A stretch of 64,000 nucleotides of DNA from contig OZ007016.1 of assembly GCA_963931445.1 (NCBI GenBank), positions 186,001 through 250,000 on the forward strand. The letters are read 5' to 3'. Under the pieces are notes generated by a model. The model saw only the letters and a program-made list of their open reading frames with translations, searched no databases and was not told where the DNA came from. The first letter of the stretch is position 1, and each line of letters opens with the position of its first letter. This document shows, piece by piece, positions 19,399-29,448 of the stretch. The stretch is from CALXVA01 sp944393025 (GTDB taxonomy: Bacteria > Bacillota > Clostridia > TANB77 > CAG-508). The position numbers and the translations under genes are program-made.

Positions 19399-20078
19399 GG
19401 AATATGCACATAAGTTCCATTATTATATAAAAAGCTATTTCCTTCTTTTGCCACATCTTTTAAATATTCTGGAAAATATACATCCTCTATTTCAAAGTTC
19501 GGTTTTGATGTAGAATCCCATAAAAATATTCTACCATTTATGTCTTCTGTTACTACATATATATGTCCGTCTTTTTTATATTCTTCTATTTTTTTATTTT
19601 GCTCATCTATTATTTTATTAGCTTTATTTATTAACTCAGTTTCAATACTTTTTGTTGCTTTTATATCTAATATAAAATTGTTATTTTCTATTCTCATAAT
19701 ACTATTTACACATACATCTTTAGGTAAATTGTACTTATTAATTTCTTTTCTAATAATGCTATTATTACTAAATTCCCATACCCTATAAACATTTTCATCT
19801 TTGACTTTATTAAATATAAAATATAAAGAGCCTTCACTTTTAGTATTATCTGCATATTTTTGTAATATATTAGTCCTTTGTTTATCAATTTCATTTTCTG
19901 TGGCTATACTTAATTTGTTTACAGAAGATATTTGTGTAACTATATCTATGTCTTTATTATTTACATTATTTGTTAAGGAAATATTTAATTCTTGTATAAA
20001 GTTCGATATAGTGTTTAACATTTTTGTTAATTTATTATCTCTTTCAAAAATTTTTTGAAAATCACGAAAAAAATCCAT
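19395..20078 (-). CDS. Hypothetical protein
   Basis: A soluble 227-residue protein with a helical N-terminal third and helices around ELINKANKIIDEQNKKIEEYKK. A beta-like C-terminal part reads HIYVVTEDINGRIFLWDSTS, which may be an SMI1/KNR4-like or immunity-type domain, but the match is too weak to name. AGGAGG precedes the ATG. It stands alone. Confidence 0.6.
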   Translation of the reverse strand: MDFFRDFQKIFERDNKLTKMLNTISNFIQELNISLTNNVNNKDIDIVTQISSVNKLSIATENEIDKQRTNILQKYADNTKSEGSLYFIFNKVKDENVYRVWEFSNNSIIRKEINKYNLPKDVCVNSIMRIENNNFILDIKATKSIETELINKANKIIDEQNKKIEEYKKDGHIYVVTEDINGRIFLWDSTSKPNFEIEDVYFPEYLKDVAKEGNSFLYNNGTYVHIP

Positions 20079-20246
20079 AGAACCTCCTTTTTTATGTGAA
20101 ATTGTGAAAATTGTATAGAAATATACATAAAGAAAAAAATAAAATGATGTAAAATATATTTAATATTATACTATGCATATTAAATAATGACAATATATAT
20201 TTAACAGAATTAAAAATTATTTCATAAAATATAATAGGTGATTTTT

Positions 20247-20756
20247 ATGGAAGAAAATAATGTAGTTCCTACTGATATACAATATACATCAGGAATTTTA
20301 CAAAATAATGTAGAAGTATTAAAAAATAGATACAATTTTTTAAAAACAGGTACTATTGGATATAGTGTGCTAGGAAAACCTATACCATATATAAAAATTG
20401 GTAGTGGGCCAAATGAAGTAATGTATAGTGGATCCATTCATGCTAATGAATGGATAACATCAGTAGTACTTATGAAATTTGTTGAGAATTTTTGCAAAGC
20501 ATATGAAAAAAACGAAACAATATATGGATATAACGCAAAAGAAATATTTAATAAAAGTTCAATATATATAATACCTATGATAAATCCAGATGGTGTGGAT
20601 TTAGTAACTGGAGCCATAACAAAGAATACAGGGAAATATAATCAGTTTAAAGATATTTCATTAAAATTTTCTAATATTCCATTTCCTTCTGGGTGGAAAG
20701 CAAATTTCAATGGTGAAAGTCTTATTAACTTCCACCATTTTATTTTCAAAAAATAA
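20247..20756 (+). pseudogene. M14 carboxypeptidase, 5-prime part, interrupted by a mobile element
   Basis: The N-terminal half of a zinc carboxypeptidase of the M14 family (gamma-D-glutamyl-diaminopimelate peptidase-like): SGSIHANEW supplies the first zinc ligands, and MINPDGVDLVTG follows. Homology ends after KANFNG at about 20714, where the element begins; the remaining codons to the stop belong to the element. The 3-prime half resumes at 26131 in the same frame. Precise excision would restore FNGVDLNLQFPAGWE. The start is the ATG at 20247 after AGGTGAT. Confidence 0.88.
20711..20735. other. Left junction (attL) of the 5.4-kb recombinase element
   Basis: GGTG at 20712-20715 is shared with the right junction and is the likely crossover core. 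The 12-mer ATTAACTTCCAC at 20724-20735 recurs inverted at 26109-26120, forming terminal recombinase-binding repeats. Confidence 0.75.
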
Positions 20757-20785
20757 TGTAGCATTTTCTACACTTTTATAATCTT

Positions 20786-22457
20786 TTACATTGCATTTAC
20801 TTCAATAGAGTTTTCTTTATTGAGAATTTCTTCTATTTCAATAAATTCATCTATATTTTCATTTATTGTATTTAATGGTGCAAAATTAAATGTTATAAAT
20901 ACATTTTTATCTTTATCTATTTCTATTTTATCGATAAGTCTAAATAAACAAGATTTACTTATTTCCTTCATTTCTAGAAATTTATTAATTATTTTATTCA
21001 TTTGCTTTTCATCGCTTTTATTGTTTGTTGATCGATAACCTTGAAATTCTTGTAATCTATCCGTTAATTTACTTTCTTCATTAATTAGCTTTTCTCTTTC
21101 TAATATAAATTTTTCAGAAATTCTTTTAAAATCTATATCCATCAATATTCCATTTAGTTTATCCTCATATAAGTTATCTAATTTTCTATTAATATTTATT
21201 ATATTAATATCCATTTCTTCAATTCGTTTCTTAGTAGCTGATAGTATATCTATAGATTTATTTTTTGCCTTTTTATATGTATCTTCTAGTAAACTACGAT
21301 TTACATATATTTTACATACTTTTCTTACTATCTCTAAAATTCTATTTTCAAATTTTAAGTAATTTAAATTTCTAGCATAGCAATTTCTTTTTTTATAATC
21401 TGAATCTACTATGTATGGAATCTTTGGACGATTACTATGATGATTAACTTTTAATACAATTTGCATTTGCCAACCGACAATGTTTGCAATAAATCAAACC
21501 TCTCAATAAATAGTCATATTGCTTTATAACTCTTTTACTTCTTTCTTTATGTATTAGTTGAACTTTCTCAAATATGTCTTTATCAATTATAGCTTCATGC
21601 GTATTATTAACTCTTATATAATTTTCCTTTTCCACTTTGCGAAGTTTTTTTACTTTATAAGAAACAACAGATACCTTATTTTGAACTGTATTGCCTATAT
21701 AAACCTCGTTTTTTAGCATATTGCATAGTGTTGTTGCATTCCACAAATAATTGGTTCTATTTTTAGCCTGAACAATTCCTGTCTTTCTATATCCTAATGG
21801 ACTTAAATAATGATTATCATTTAAATATTGTACTATTAGTTTAGTTCCCGTTTCATTTGCATACATATCAAATATTTTCTTAACTATATCAGCGACATTA
21901 AAATCTATAACTAATTTATTTTTGTTATTCAAATCTTTTTTATATCCGATATGCAGATGTGCTACATAAATATTCTCCTTGCTTTTGCTTTTCTTTGAAA
22001 ACACTTCTTATTTTTTTAGATATATCTTTTGCATACATATCATTTAAAATTGCTTTAAATGGTGTAATATCATTATTTATTGTTTCGCTATATGTATCTA
22101 TACCATCTAATATTGAAACATATCTAATTTTATTTTCAGGAAAGTAGTTTTCTATATAGTATCCTGTTTTAATGTAATCTCTACCAAGTCTAGATAAATC
22201 TTTGGTTACTACCATATTTATTTTACCGTACTTCTATATCTGCAATTAATCTATTAAACTGTGGTCTGTCAAATGTAGTTCCAGATACTCCATCATCAAC
22301 ATATTCATCTACAATATTTAAATCCTGCTCTTTTAAATATCTTTCAATTATTTTTCTTTGATTTCCAATACTTTCACTTTCCTGTTTATCTCCATCTTCA
22401 CGAGATAATCTAATATACATTCCGTACTTTATAATTTTGAGATATTAGCTTAAACAT
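20786..22457 (-). CDS. Large serine recombinase (four CGG +1 sites)
   Basis: In the plain frame this is four ORF pieces. Removing one C before GGA or GGT at 22424, 22228, 21948 and 21476 (plus coordinates) gives one 555-residue protein with exact closure. The N-terminal resolvase domain has the nucleophilic serine in MYIRLSRED and the DLSRLGRD helix; the recombinase domain includes SAYGYKKD; the zinc ribbon begins YCKHCGW; a C-terminal coiled coil follows. It starts at the ATG at 22457 after GGAAAGGAG. Three of the sites fall at conserved glycines (KVG-MYIR, YGYKKD, CKHCG). It should integrate and excise the element that splits the M14 gene. Confidence 0.9.
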
Positions 22458-22518
22458 ACCACTCCTTTCCATAAAAATATTTACATTAAAATAATTCTAA
22501 CTGTATTTTTTGTTTTTG

Positions 22519-22653
22519 TCAGCTCTTTTTTTCAATATTTTTATGAAGTTTTTTGCTTTCATTAAAGTCACAAAACATTTTACAAATTACTTTATCTATT
22601 GATGGTTTTGTTTTATTAAATTTACAGTATATTTTTATCTCGTCTTTTTTCAA
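22519..22653 (-). CDS. Small hypothetical protein upstream of recombinase
   Basis: Forty-four residues from a TTG start with AAGAGGTG upstream, rich in lysine and containing three cysteines. It is on the same strand and just upstream of the recombinase gene, where accessory small ORFs are common in serine-recombinase islands. No function is evident. Confidence 0.5.
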   Translation of the reverse strand: MKKDEIKIYCKFNKTKPSIDKVICKMFCDFNESKKLHKNIEKKS

Positions 22654-22839
22654 AATATACACCTCTTAATAATATTTATTATTATAAAAAAATGATATTC
22701 ATATAATTTAAAAATTGTATTTATGATTTATTTTATTTCTTTAAAATATTAAATCTATCTTTATGTTATGACACTACTATACTTTGTTTTTATTATTTAT
22801 TGTTTAAATGGGTACATAAAAAGAAAAAAGGGTACAAAA

Positions 22840-22877
22840 AAAGATTGTTAATTTATAATTTTAACAATCTTTCTTTT
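22840..22877. terminator. Hairpin terminator
   Basis: AAAGATTGTTAA pairs with TTAACAATCTTT over 12 bp, followed by CTTTT. Confidence 0.65.
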
Positions 22878-22889
22878 AACAAAATTTTT

Positions 22890-23034
22890 CAAGTAATATT
22901 TCATTAAATTATAATGTGGCATTTTGTACTGTCTAAAACTCGCCAGCTTGGTGCCTTGACACCTTTTTCGCTGTTTAGGAGATTTTCTCCTAAAACCTTT
23001 TTAGCCCGCTGGGAGAAATATTTTATATTACTTG
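22890..23034. ncRNA. Multi-stem structured element, unknown class
   Basis: About 145 nt of visibly higher GC than the surroundings. Nested pairings are seen by eye: outer CAAGTAATATTTC with GAAATATT...ATTACTTG, then CTCGCCAGC (22939-22947) with GCTGGGAG (23008-23015), and inside these GGTG/CACC and TAGGAGA/TCTCCTA. The shape is a closed multibranch structure inside the recombinase element. It could be a structured RNA or a DNA folding site; no known family is recognised. Confidence 0.5.
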
Positions 23035-23075
23035 ACAAATATACCATGATAAATTATCCTTTACAAAAAGGAGGA

Positions 23076-23381
23076 ATGAATAAGGTGAGTAAATATAAAA
23101 TATTAGGAATAATTTCAATTTTATTATTTATTATTGGATGGATACTATATTCAAAATTAGGAATTATTATAGCATTAATATTTGAAATAATTGCATTAAT
23201 ATTAGCTATTATTTCTGGAAAAAAAGAAAAAAATATTTTTTCAACTATAGGTTTCGTCGCTTCCACTATTTTAATTGTCATAATGATAATCTTGCTAATA
23301 TCTGGTGGTATATCGAATAGCACAGGAGATGACGCATTAATAAACAAATCATTACAAATCCAACAAAACTCAATGATGTAA
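23076..23381 (+). CDS. Small membrane protein (element cargo)
   Basis: About 101 residues with three hydrophobic segments, from the ATG after AAAAGGAGGA. The sequence ILAIISGKKEKNIFSTIGFVAS is typical of small DUF4190-like membrane proteins. It is cargo of the 5.4-kb element and directly follows the structured element, which may be in its leader. Confidence 0.65.
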   Translation: MNKVSKYKILGIISILLFIIGWILYSKLGIIIALIFEIIALILAIISGKKEKNIFSTIGFVASTILIVIMIILLISGGISNSTGDDALINKSLQIQQNSMM

Positions 23382-23500
23382 TTAAATAATTATTCGTTTA
23401 TTTTTTTAATTGCTGATTATGTATTATATTAAGTCATCATTTGTTAAAAAATTATATTAAAAGTATTTTAAATTAATATAATTATAGTTAAGAATATAAA

Positions 23501-23537
23501 AGCTAAAACTAATAATAATTACTAGTTTTAGCTCTTA
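23501..23537. terminator. Bidirectional terminator
   Basis: AGCTAAAACTA pairs with TAGTTTTAGCT over 11 bp between convergent cargo genes. Confidence 0.75.
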
Positions 23538-23583
23538 TGTAATAATAATTTTTATTAATATTATATCTATAAAACATTAAAAA

Positions 23584-25332
23584 TTAACTCAGTATTGTTT
23601 CTACCACTTGTAAGTTTATGTTTAAGTTATACCATTCCTCATATATGCTACTTGTAATCTTACTTGGTATTCCAAAAGCTGTTGCGTAAGCCAAATATTT
23701 ATCCCAAATAATAACTGATTTCAAATCTCTATTCTTAATTAAACTATAATCATTTATATAATTTTTCAATTCTAACAGCTTTAATTGTTCTTCTTTTCCT
23801 TCCTTAGTTAATATGATACCCTGACTACGATATACTATATAAATATTAAGACAAATTGCAAGTAATGTAAATATAAAATATATAGTATGGTATTTAGCAA
23901 CATTTATAGAAGTACTTATTATTATAAATACCGTTAATATAAGTAGGAATACTATTCTTATATCTATTATATTTCGCTTTTTATTATTGGTTATAATTTC
24001 TTCTCTTATAGTCTTTTTACCAACATTACTCTTTATATAATAAAAGGTAATAAGAAGACTTAAAATAAAAAATACTTTTCCCATTGAATTCGTACTATTC
24101 AAAAATATTTGTGGCATATTTATACTAATTAAAATAGAACAAAGTACAATCGCTTTATTTAAAAAAGTAAGTCCTTTAGAAAAAATATTCATTGAGTAAA
24201 TTTTCTCTAATAAACATTCTTTAATTAAACTCATTTCTTGAGTAAACTGAATTGTTGATTTATTTGAATTAGCAAAAGTATTATTAATATCACTAAATTT
24301 TATAGTTTTATTTTTAAATAAAAGATTTACAATACTTCTCTCATATATTTCAAGGTTATTATAAGATACTAGTTCTAATGTATTATTATTAATAATATTG
24401 ATATTTCCTCTAATGCTTAATTCTATAATAGTAGTCATTATTAATTCTTTTAATCCAATTTTCCCGTCTATGATAGCTTCAGCTAAAATTGGAGAAACTA
24501 AATTTGATGTATCCCTTCGATATTTAGTGGCCTTTTTTTTATTATTAATAATTAATGATATTATTAATAAGATTACAGAAATAATTATTATTATCACTAA
24601 AATGTATATTCTTTCATTAATATAGCCATATTCTTCAATTTTATTTAAGATATCAGGATTAATATAATCAGAGTTGATAGTGTTATTAAGATATGTATGT
24701 ATATTAAATAATATATTCACATCAGTACTGCTGTTTATATTATTTATACTAATAACATATCCATCTGCAGTATTGTTTATTTCCGCATTATCTACAGATA
24801 AATTTGTAATTGTATTATTTGAACTTAAATTTATTGTTAAATTATTCAGATAATCAATATTTTCTAAATCCATATAATATGAAAAAACATCTGTATTTGT
24901 ATATCTTGTAATATAATCCATATCTAGTTCATACGTTAACTTTATATTTATATTATTATTCGTAATTTTTAAAGCATTTAAAAGCCTTGTATCTAAATTG
25001 ATATAGCCCTTTAATAAATCCATTTCTAACATTGATGAATAGAAATCATCACTATTGTTTATATAAAGTTTGACATTATTTAAATATTCATACTCTTTAA
25101 AAAAATTGTACCTAAAATCTTTTTTTGAAGACATATCAAACAGTATTACATCTTCGCAAAGTATTTTATTATCTAAAATATCAATATTTATTGTTCTACT
25201 ATCAATTCCTATTTGTTTCAGCTTTTGATTGTTAGGCGAAGTAGTAAAATCATTTATCAAGAATAAGGATATAAGAATAGCTACTAAAATTATTAATAAT
25301 GATAATATTATTTTTTTAATTGATTCTTTCAT
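23584..25332 (-). CDS. DUF2207-family membrane protein
   Basis: This 582-residue protein has an N-terminal anchor, an extracytoplasmic beta-rich part of about 220 residues (many NN and NI repeats), a helix near 240-265, a cytoplasmic winged-helix-like segment (SPILAEAIIDGKIGLKELIMTTIIELSIRG, here interrupted for display only by brevity), then further helices and a cytoplasmic tail. This order matches DUF2207. Function unknown. It is cargo of the recombinase element; AGGAG precedes the ATG. Confidence 0.75.
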   Translation of the reverse strand: MKESIKKIILSLLIILVAILISLFLINDFTTSPNNQKLKQIGIDSRTINIDILDNKILCEDVILFDMSSKKDFRYNFFKEYEYLNNVKLYINNSDDFYSSMLEMDLLKGYINLDTRLLNALKITNNNINIKLTYELDMDYITRYTNTDVFSYYMDLENIDYLNNLTINLSSNNTITNLSVDNAEINNTADGYVISINNINSSTDVNILFNIHTYLNNTINSDYINPDILNKIEEYGYINERIYILVIIIIISVILLIISLIINNKKKATKYRRDTSNLVSPILAEAIIDGKIGLKELIMTTIIELSIRGNINIINNNTLELVSYNNLEIYERSIVNLLFKNKTIKFSDINNTFANSNKSTIQFTQEMSLIKECLLEKIYSMNIFSKGLTFLNKAIVLCSILISINMPQIFLNSTNSMGKVFFILSLLITFYYIKSNVGKKTIREEIITNNKKRNIIDIRIVFLLILTVFIIISTSINVAKYHTIYFIFTLLAICLNIYIVYRSQGIILTKEGKEEQLKLLELKNYINDYSLIKNRDLKSVIIWDKYLAYATAFGIPSKITSSIYEEWYNLNINLQVVETILS

Positions 25333-25358
25333 TACTTAACTCCTAGTAATTTTTATTT

Positions 25359-25670
25359 TTAGACTAATTTATCAAAATTTCTTCTTGAGTACAAAATTCT
25401 TCTAACTTCCATAGTATCATCATTTACAGTATAAAATACAATATAATTATTTACATAAATTTTGTAATATGTATATTGTCTTTTTTTAGTTGATATATGT
25501 TTTTCATAAGCATCTGGATTATATGCTCTTTTATTTATTTCATCTTCTAATTTATTAATAAAATTATTTGCTGCTATTTCATTATTTAATTTATACATAA
25601 TATAATCAGTAATTTGGTCTAAATCATTGTAAAATAAAGGAAGATATTTTATTTTATATTTTTTCTCCAT
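25359..25670 (-). CDS. RelE/ParE-family toxin
   Basis: 103 residues with the RelE/ParE fold pattern: KIKYLPLFYNDLDQITDYI at the N-terminus and YYKIYVNNYIVFYTV with VRRILYSRRNF at the end. Toxins of this family cut ribosome-bound mRNA or poison gyrase. It overlaps the antitoxin gene by 17 bp and stabilises the mobile element, in line with its location inside it. Confidence 0.85.
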   Translation of the reverse strand: MEKKYKIKYLPLFYNDLDQITDYIMYKLNNEIAANNFINKLEDEINKRAYNPDAYEKHISTKKRQYTYYKIYVNNYIVFYTVNDDTMEVRRILYSRRNFDKLV

Positions 25671-25944
25671 TAATCTTCCTCCTTATTTTTTCGAATACTT
25701 CTTCATGAGTATAGTATTTTGTATTTGGATCTTCTGCTTCTCTATCTGCTTCATCTAGTGCATTTTCAATATACTCATTATATTCTGCATCACTCATTAA
25801 TTTTGAATATTTTTCTATACTCATTACTACCATAGAGCCATATCCATTTTTTGTTAAATAAACTGCCTCATCTTCTTTTAAAACTAAGTCCTCTATTTCT
25901 GGATATTTATTTCTTAAATCTGATACTGGTCTAATATTAATCAT
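25654..25944 (-). CDS. Phd/YefM-family antitoxin
   Basis: About 96 residues from the ATG preceded by GGAGG. The N-terminal DNA-binding part reads INIRPVSDLRNKYPEIEDL, followed by the YLTKNGYGSMVVMSIEKY strands typical of Phd/YefM. The acidic C-terminal tail should wrap the toxin. It is the upstream gene of a type II toxin-antitoxin operon and probably represses it. Confidence 0.85.
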   Translation of the reverse strand: MINIRPVSDLRNKYPEIEDLVLKEDEAVYLTKNGYGSMVVMSIEKYSKLMSDAEYNEYIENALDEADREAEDPNTKYYTHEEVFEKIRRKINGEKI

Positions 25945-26108
25945 ATAATTACCTCCTAAAAATTTGATTATCATTATTTTATCATTATTTTATGATAATT
26001 TCAATGCTTTATGCTAATATTTTAGTTATTTTACATAAAAAAACAAAGTGCACTAAAACACCTTGTTTCTGTAAATATTTTTATATTTTATTATTGATAT
26101 TTTTATTT

Positions 26109-26140
26109 GTGGAAGTTAATCAACCCCACAGGTGTGGATT
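26109..26140. other. Right junction (attR) of the 5.4-kb element
   Basis: The inverted 12-mer GTGGAAGTTAAT (26109-26120) mirrors the left end. GGTG at 26131-26134 matches the left core. Joining across GGTG rebuilds the M14 reading frame without gain or loss. Confidence 0.75.
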
Positions 26141-26592
26141 TAAATTTGCAATTTCCAGCAGGATGGGAAAAAGCAAGGAAAATAAAATTCAGCCAAGGGT
26201 ATAATAAACCTGCACCAAGAGATTTCGTTGGAGAAGGTCCATTAACAGAACCAGAAGCTTTGGCACTATATAATTTTACATTAATTCACAACTTTAGATT
26301 AATTTTAGCATATCATACACAAGGTAGAGTTATATATTGGAAATATGATAATTATTTACCAAAAGATTCAGAAACAATAGGAAAAAAATTTGCAGAAGTT
26401 AGTGGTTATTCCTTAGATTTAACTCCACCAGAATCTGCCTATGCCGGATATAAAGATTGGTTTATTAAGCAATATAATAGACCTGGCTATACTGTAGAAG
26501 CAGGTCTTGGAGTAAATCCACTTCCAATTTCTCAATTTAATAAAATATATAATGAAAATATAGGAATATTAGTTTTAGGGGCAATTTTATAA
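26131..26592 (+). pseudogene. M14 carboxypeptidase, 3-prime part
   Basis: This continues the gene begun at 20247 from GVDLNLQFPAGWE onward. It carries the third zinc ligand region (LILAYHTQG) and the catalytic glutamate (YTVEAGLG). On its own it lacks a proper start and the first zinc ligands. Both halves are free of stops, so interruption is probably recent or reversible. Confidence 0.88.
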
Positions 26593-26627
26593 AAAACATA
26601 CTCATATTTTCCTATACAACAAAAAAA

Positions 26628-26673
26628 TCCTTCAAGATTTAACAAAATTTAAAATCTGTAAATCTTGAAGGAA
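26628..26673. terminator. Bidirectional terminator
   Basis: TCCTTCAAGATTT pairs perfectly with its complement over 13 bp between the convergent M14 and YIP1 genes. Confidence 0.82.
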
Positions 26674-26680
26674 AAGAAAA

Positions 26681-27364
26681 TTAAATATAAAGTCCAAATA
26701 TTTTTAAAATAAATACAAATCCAAAATATATTCCCATAGTAATTAGATATGTTATTGTAGATTTATTATCATCTTCTTCAGAATATAATGATTTAATAGC
26801 AAAATAAGTTAATACAGCTGTAATTACAGAACAAAAACTTGAATATGTATTTGTAAGTTTTGCTATATTATAATTTATGTATCCAAGTAAAGAAACTATA
26901 CTTGCAGAAATAACTGGTATGTAAGCAATAATTAATGTACTTGCAATGGTTAAGTAATTCTTCTTTTTATTTTTCATAAATAAATAAATAATTAAAGAAA
27001 GTACAGATATTATTATTGCAGGTGTGAGTATAGATACAAATAAATCTAAAATATCATCAAATGAATTTTTAAAATACATAAGAATATTAGAATAATAACC
27101 ATTAAGCATATGATCAACTATAGAAATTATTCCTCCTATTAAGTTTGCTGCAATCCAAGAAAGAAATGATACAAGTATTATAATAAAGTATGATTTTGGA
27201 GATTGAGCTACTTTTTTAATTTCATCATAAGGTGTTTTAAAAAAATTTGGAAAAAAGTTTTTTGATTCATTATTTTCTTTTTTTACAGTTTCAGTTTTTT
27301 CATTTACAGTTTCTTTTGTATTTTCAGTATTAGGAATATTTACATTTTCTTTGTTTTCTTCCAT
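26681..27364 (-). CDS. YIP1-family membrane protein
   Basis: About 227 residues: a hydrophilic Asn/Glu/Thr-rich N-terminus of some 45 residues, then FFKTPYDEIKKVAQSPKSYF and five membrane segments, the YIP1/Yip1-domain pattern. Bacterial members have no settled function. The start is the ATG at 27364, ten codons inside the longest frame, after AGGATGTG. Confidence 0.75.
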   Translation of the reverse strand: MEENKENVNIPNTENTKETVNEKTETVKKENNESKNFFPNFFKTPYDEIKKVAQSPKSYFIIILVSFLSWIAANLIGGIISIVDHMLNGYYSNILMYFKNSFDDILDLFVSILTPAIIISVLSLIIYLFMKNKKKNYLTIASTLIIAYIPVISASIVSLLGYINYNIAKLTNTYSSFCSVITAVLTYFAIKSLYSEEDDNKSTITYLITMGIYFGFVFILKIFGLYI

Positions 27365-27543
27365 TTTAACACATCCTTTCTTATTTTCATACATATATTA
27401 AACTACAAAATTAAGAATTTGTAAACATTATATGGTAATATTATATTAATTTTAAGGTTATAATATTATTAAAATTGTAAAATTATATTGAAAAAGTTAA
27501 TTTTAAAATATATAATTATAAAAAAATGAAAAGGAGAAGGAAT

Positions 27544-28950
27544 ATGTTAGAGAAAAGTGAAGTTGAAACTTTAAAAGGAAAACTATTTAATAAAAAAGAA
27601 AATGGTTGGAATTTTGCAGAAGATAAAAATGACATATTTAATTATGCAAAAGGTTATATTGAATTTATGAATAAAGCAAAAACAGAAAGAGAAATAATAA
27701 AAGAAAGTGAAAATATTGCAAAAAGTAATGGCTTTAGAGAAATACATGAGTATAGTAATTTAAAACCAGGAGATAAAGTATATTATATAAATAGAAATAA
27801 AAGTATGTATTTAGCAGTAATAGGAAAAGAAAATATAGAGCAGGGTTTAAATATAATTGGAGCTCATGCAGATTCACCAAGATTAGATTTAAAACCAAAC
27901 CCATTATATGAAGATAGTGAGTTCGCATATTTTAAAACACATTATTATGGTGGAATAAAAAAATACCAATGGACAGCAATCCCACTTAGTATACATGGTG
28001 TAATAGTAAAAAAAGATGGTAGTAAAATAGAAATAAACATAGGTGAAAATGAGGAAGATCCTATATTTACAATAACAGATTTATTACCACATTTAGCACA
28101 AGACCAAATGGAAAAAAAGTTAAAAAACGGTATAGATGGAGAAGACTTAAATTTACTAATAGGAAGTATACCATATCAAGCAGATGTGCCAGAAGCGGTT
28201 AAATTAAATATTTTAGATATATTAAATAAAAAATATGGAATTACAGAAATAGATTTTTTAAGTTCTGAAATAGAAATTGTTCCAGCAATGAAGTGTAGAA
28301 GCTTAGGTTTTGATGAAAGTATGATAGCAGGTTATGGGCAAGATGATAAAATATGTGTATATACAGAATTAACAGCTTTAGTAGATATGAAAGAAATACC
28401 TAATAAAACAGCAGTATGTATTATAGCAGATAAAGAAGAAATAGGCAGTATGGGAAATACAGGAATGGAATCAAAAGTATTTGATATGTTTATTTCAGAA
28501 TTATTAAATAAATTAGGAGTAAATAAAGCTAATTTATTAGAAAAAGTATTTTGCAATTCTAAAATGTTATCAGCTGATGTTGATGCTGGACTAGATCCTA
28601 TATATGCAAATGTTTCTGAAAAAAATAATGCTTCATATCTAGGAAGAGGAATTGGTATTAATAAATATACAGGTGCTAGAGGAAAATCAGGAGCATCAGA
28701 TGCAAATGCAGAATTTGTAGCAGAAATAAGAAATATTTTTGAAAATAATAATATTAAATATCAAATATCAGAATTAGGAAGAGTAGATGTTGGTGGAGGA
28801 GGTACAATAGCATATATTCTAGCAAATAAAGGAATTGATGTAATAGATTGCGGTGTACCTGTTCTTTCAATGCATTCACCATATGAGGTAACTAGTAAAT
28901 TTGATTTATATGAAGCATATAGAGGGTATAAATCTTTTTATATTAATTAA
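27544..28950 (+). CDS. M18-family aminopeptidase
   Basis: 468 residues with M18 landmarks: GAHADSPRLDLKPNPLYE (first zinc histidine), IADKEEIGSMGNTGM (catalytic and metal glutamates), LSADVDAGLDP, and the late CGVPVLSMHSPYEV histidine. The family is a dodecameric di-zinc cytosolic aminopeptidase that trims N-terminal residues. The start at 27544 follows AAGGAGAAGGA. It ends just before the ICE. Confidence 0.93.
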   Translation: MLEKSEVETLKGKLFNKKENGWNFAEDKNDIFNYAKGYIEFMNKAKTEREIIKESENIAKSNGFREIHEYSNLKPGDKVYYINRNKSMYLAVIGKENIEQGLNIIGAHADSPRLDLKPNPLYEDSEFAYFKTHYYGGIKKYQWTAIPLSIHGVIVKKDGSKIEINIGENEEDPIFTITDLLPHLAQDQMEKKLKNGIDGEDLNLLIGSIPYQADVPEAVKLNILDILNKKYGITEIDFLSSEIEIVPAMKCRSLGFDESMIAGYGQDDKICVYTELTALVDMKEIPNKTAVCIIADKEEIGSMGNTGMESKVFDMFISELLNKLGVNKANLLEKVFCNSKMLSADVDAGLDPIYANVSEKNNASYLGRGIGINKYTGARGKSGASDANAEFVAEIRNIFENNNIKYQISELGRVDVGGGGTIAYILANKGIDVIDCGVPVLSMHSPYEVTSKFDLYEAYRGYKSFYIN

Positions 28951-28973
28951 TAACTTTAATCTAATTAAACTAT

Positions 28974-29003
28974 AAAAGACAGGAGAAATTCCTGTCTTTT
29001 TCA
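28974..29003 (+). terminator. Terminator after aminopeptidase
   Basis: AAAGACAGGA pairs with TCCTGTCTTT followed by T residues, 15 bases before the tRNA remnant. Confidence 0.8.
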
Positions 29004-29017
29004 TATATTTTAAATTA

Positions 29018-29064
<47 letters not shown>

Positions 29065-29325
29065 ATGTGTACTTATTCCCTACTAAGCATCATACAACTT
29101 TGTAAAGGTCTACTAATCATGCTAAAATTCAATAAGAAAAGGCATTAATTTTAGCAAAAGATTATGTACCAGCACGTTACCAATTTTTAAAAGTTTTTAC
29201 GATTTGTTAGATTATTGTTAGAGAAAAGCAAGCTGTCTAATTACTATAACATATTATCTAACAAACTAAGATAGAAAAATTATAACATATATAATAAGAT
29301 AAAACAAGGAGAACTGGAGGAAAAG
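29065..29325. other. ICE left-end region without gene
   Basis: No ORF with a ribosome binding site is seen. It contains several imperfect repeats of CATGCTAAAATT and TTAGCAAAA type and of ACTAAGCAT/CTACTAATCATG, likely integrase or excisionase arm sites. The promoter of the 29326 gene should lie at its right edge. Confidence 0.4.
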
Positions 29326-29448
29326 ATGATAAAATTTTTAATAGGTTTCTTTTTAGGGGCTAATGTTAGCCTCTTTTTATATGCTCTAATTCTATGTGGA
29401 TCAAGAGCTGATAAAAGAATAAAAAGAGAGGAGGAGAAAATTGAATGA
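29326..29448 (+). CDS. DUF3789-like small membrane protein
   Basis: Forty residues starting MIKFLIGFFLGANVSLFLY, one membrane helix then a basic tail, matching the small DUF3789-type proteins of phages and ICEs. GGAGG lies five bases upstream. Its stop overlaps the TTG start of the next gene, indicating translational coupling. Confidence 0.7.
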   Translation: MIKFLIGFFLGANVSLFLYALILCGSRADKRIKREEEKIE

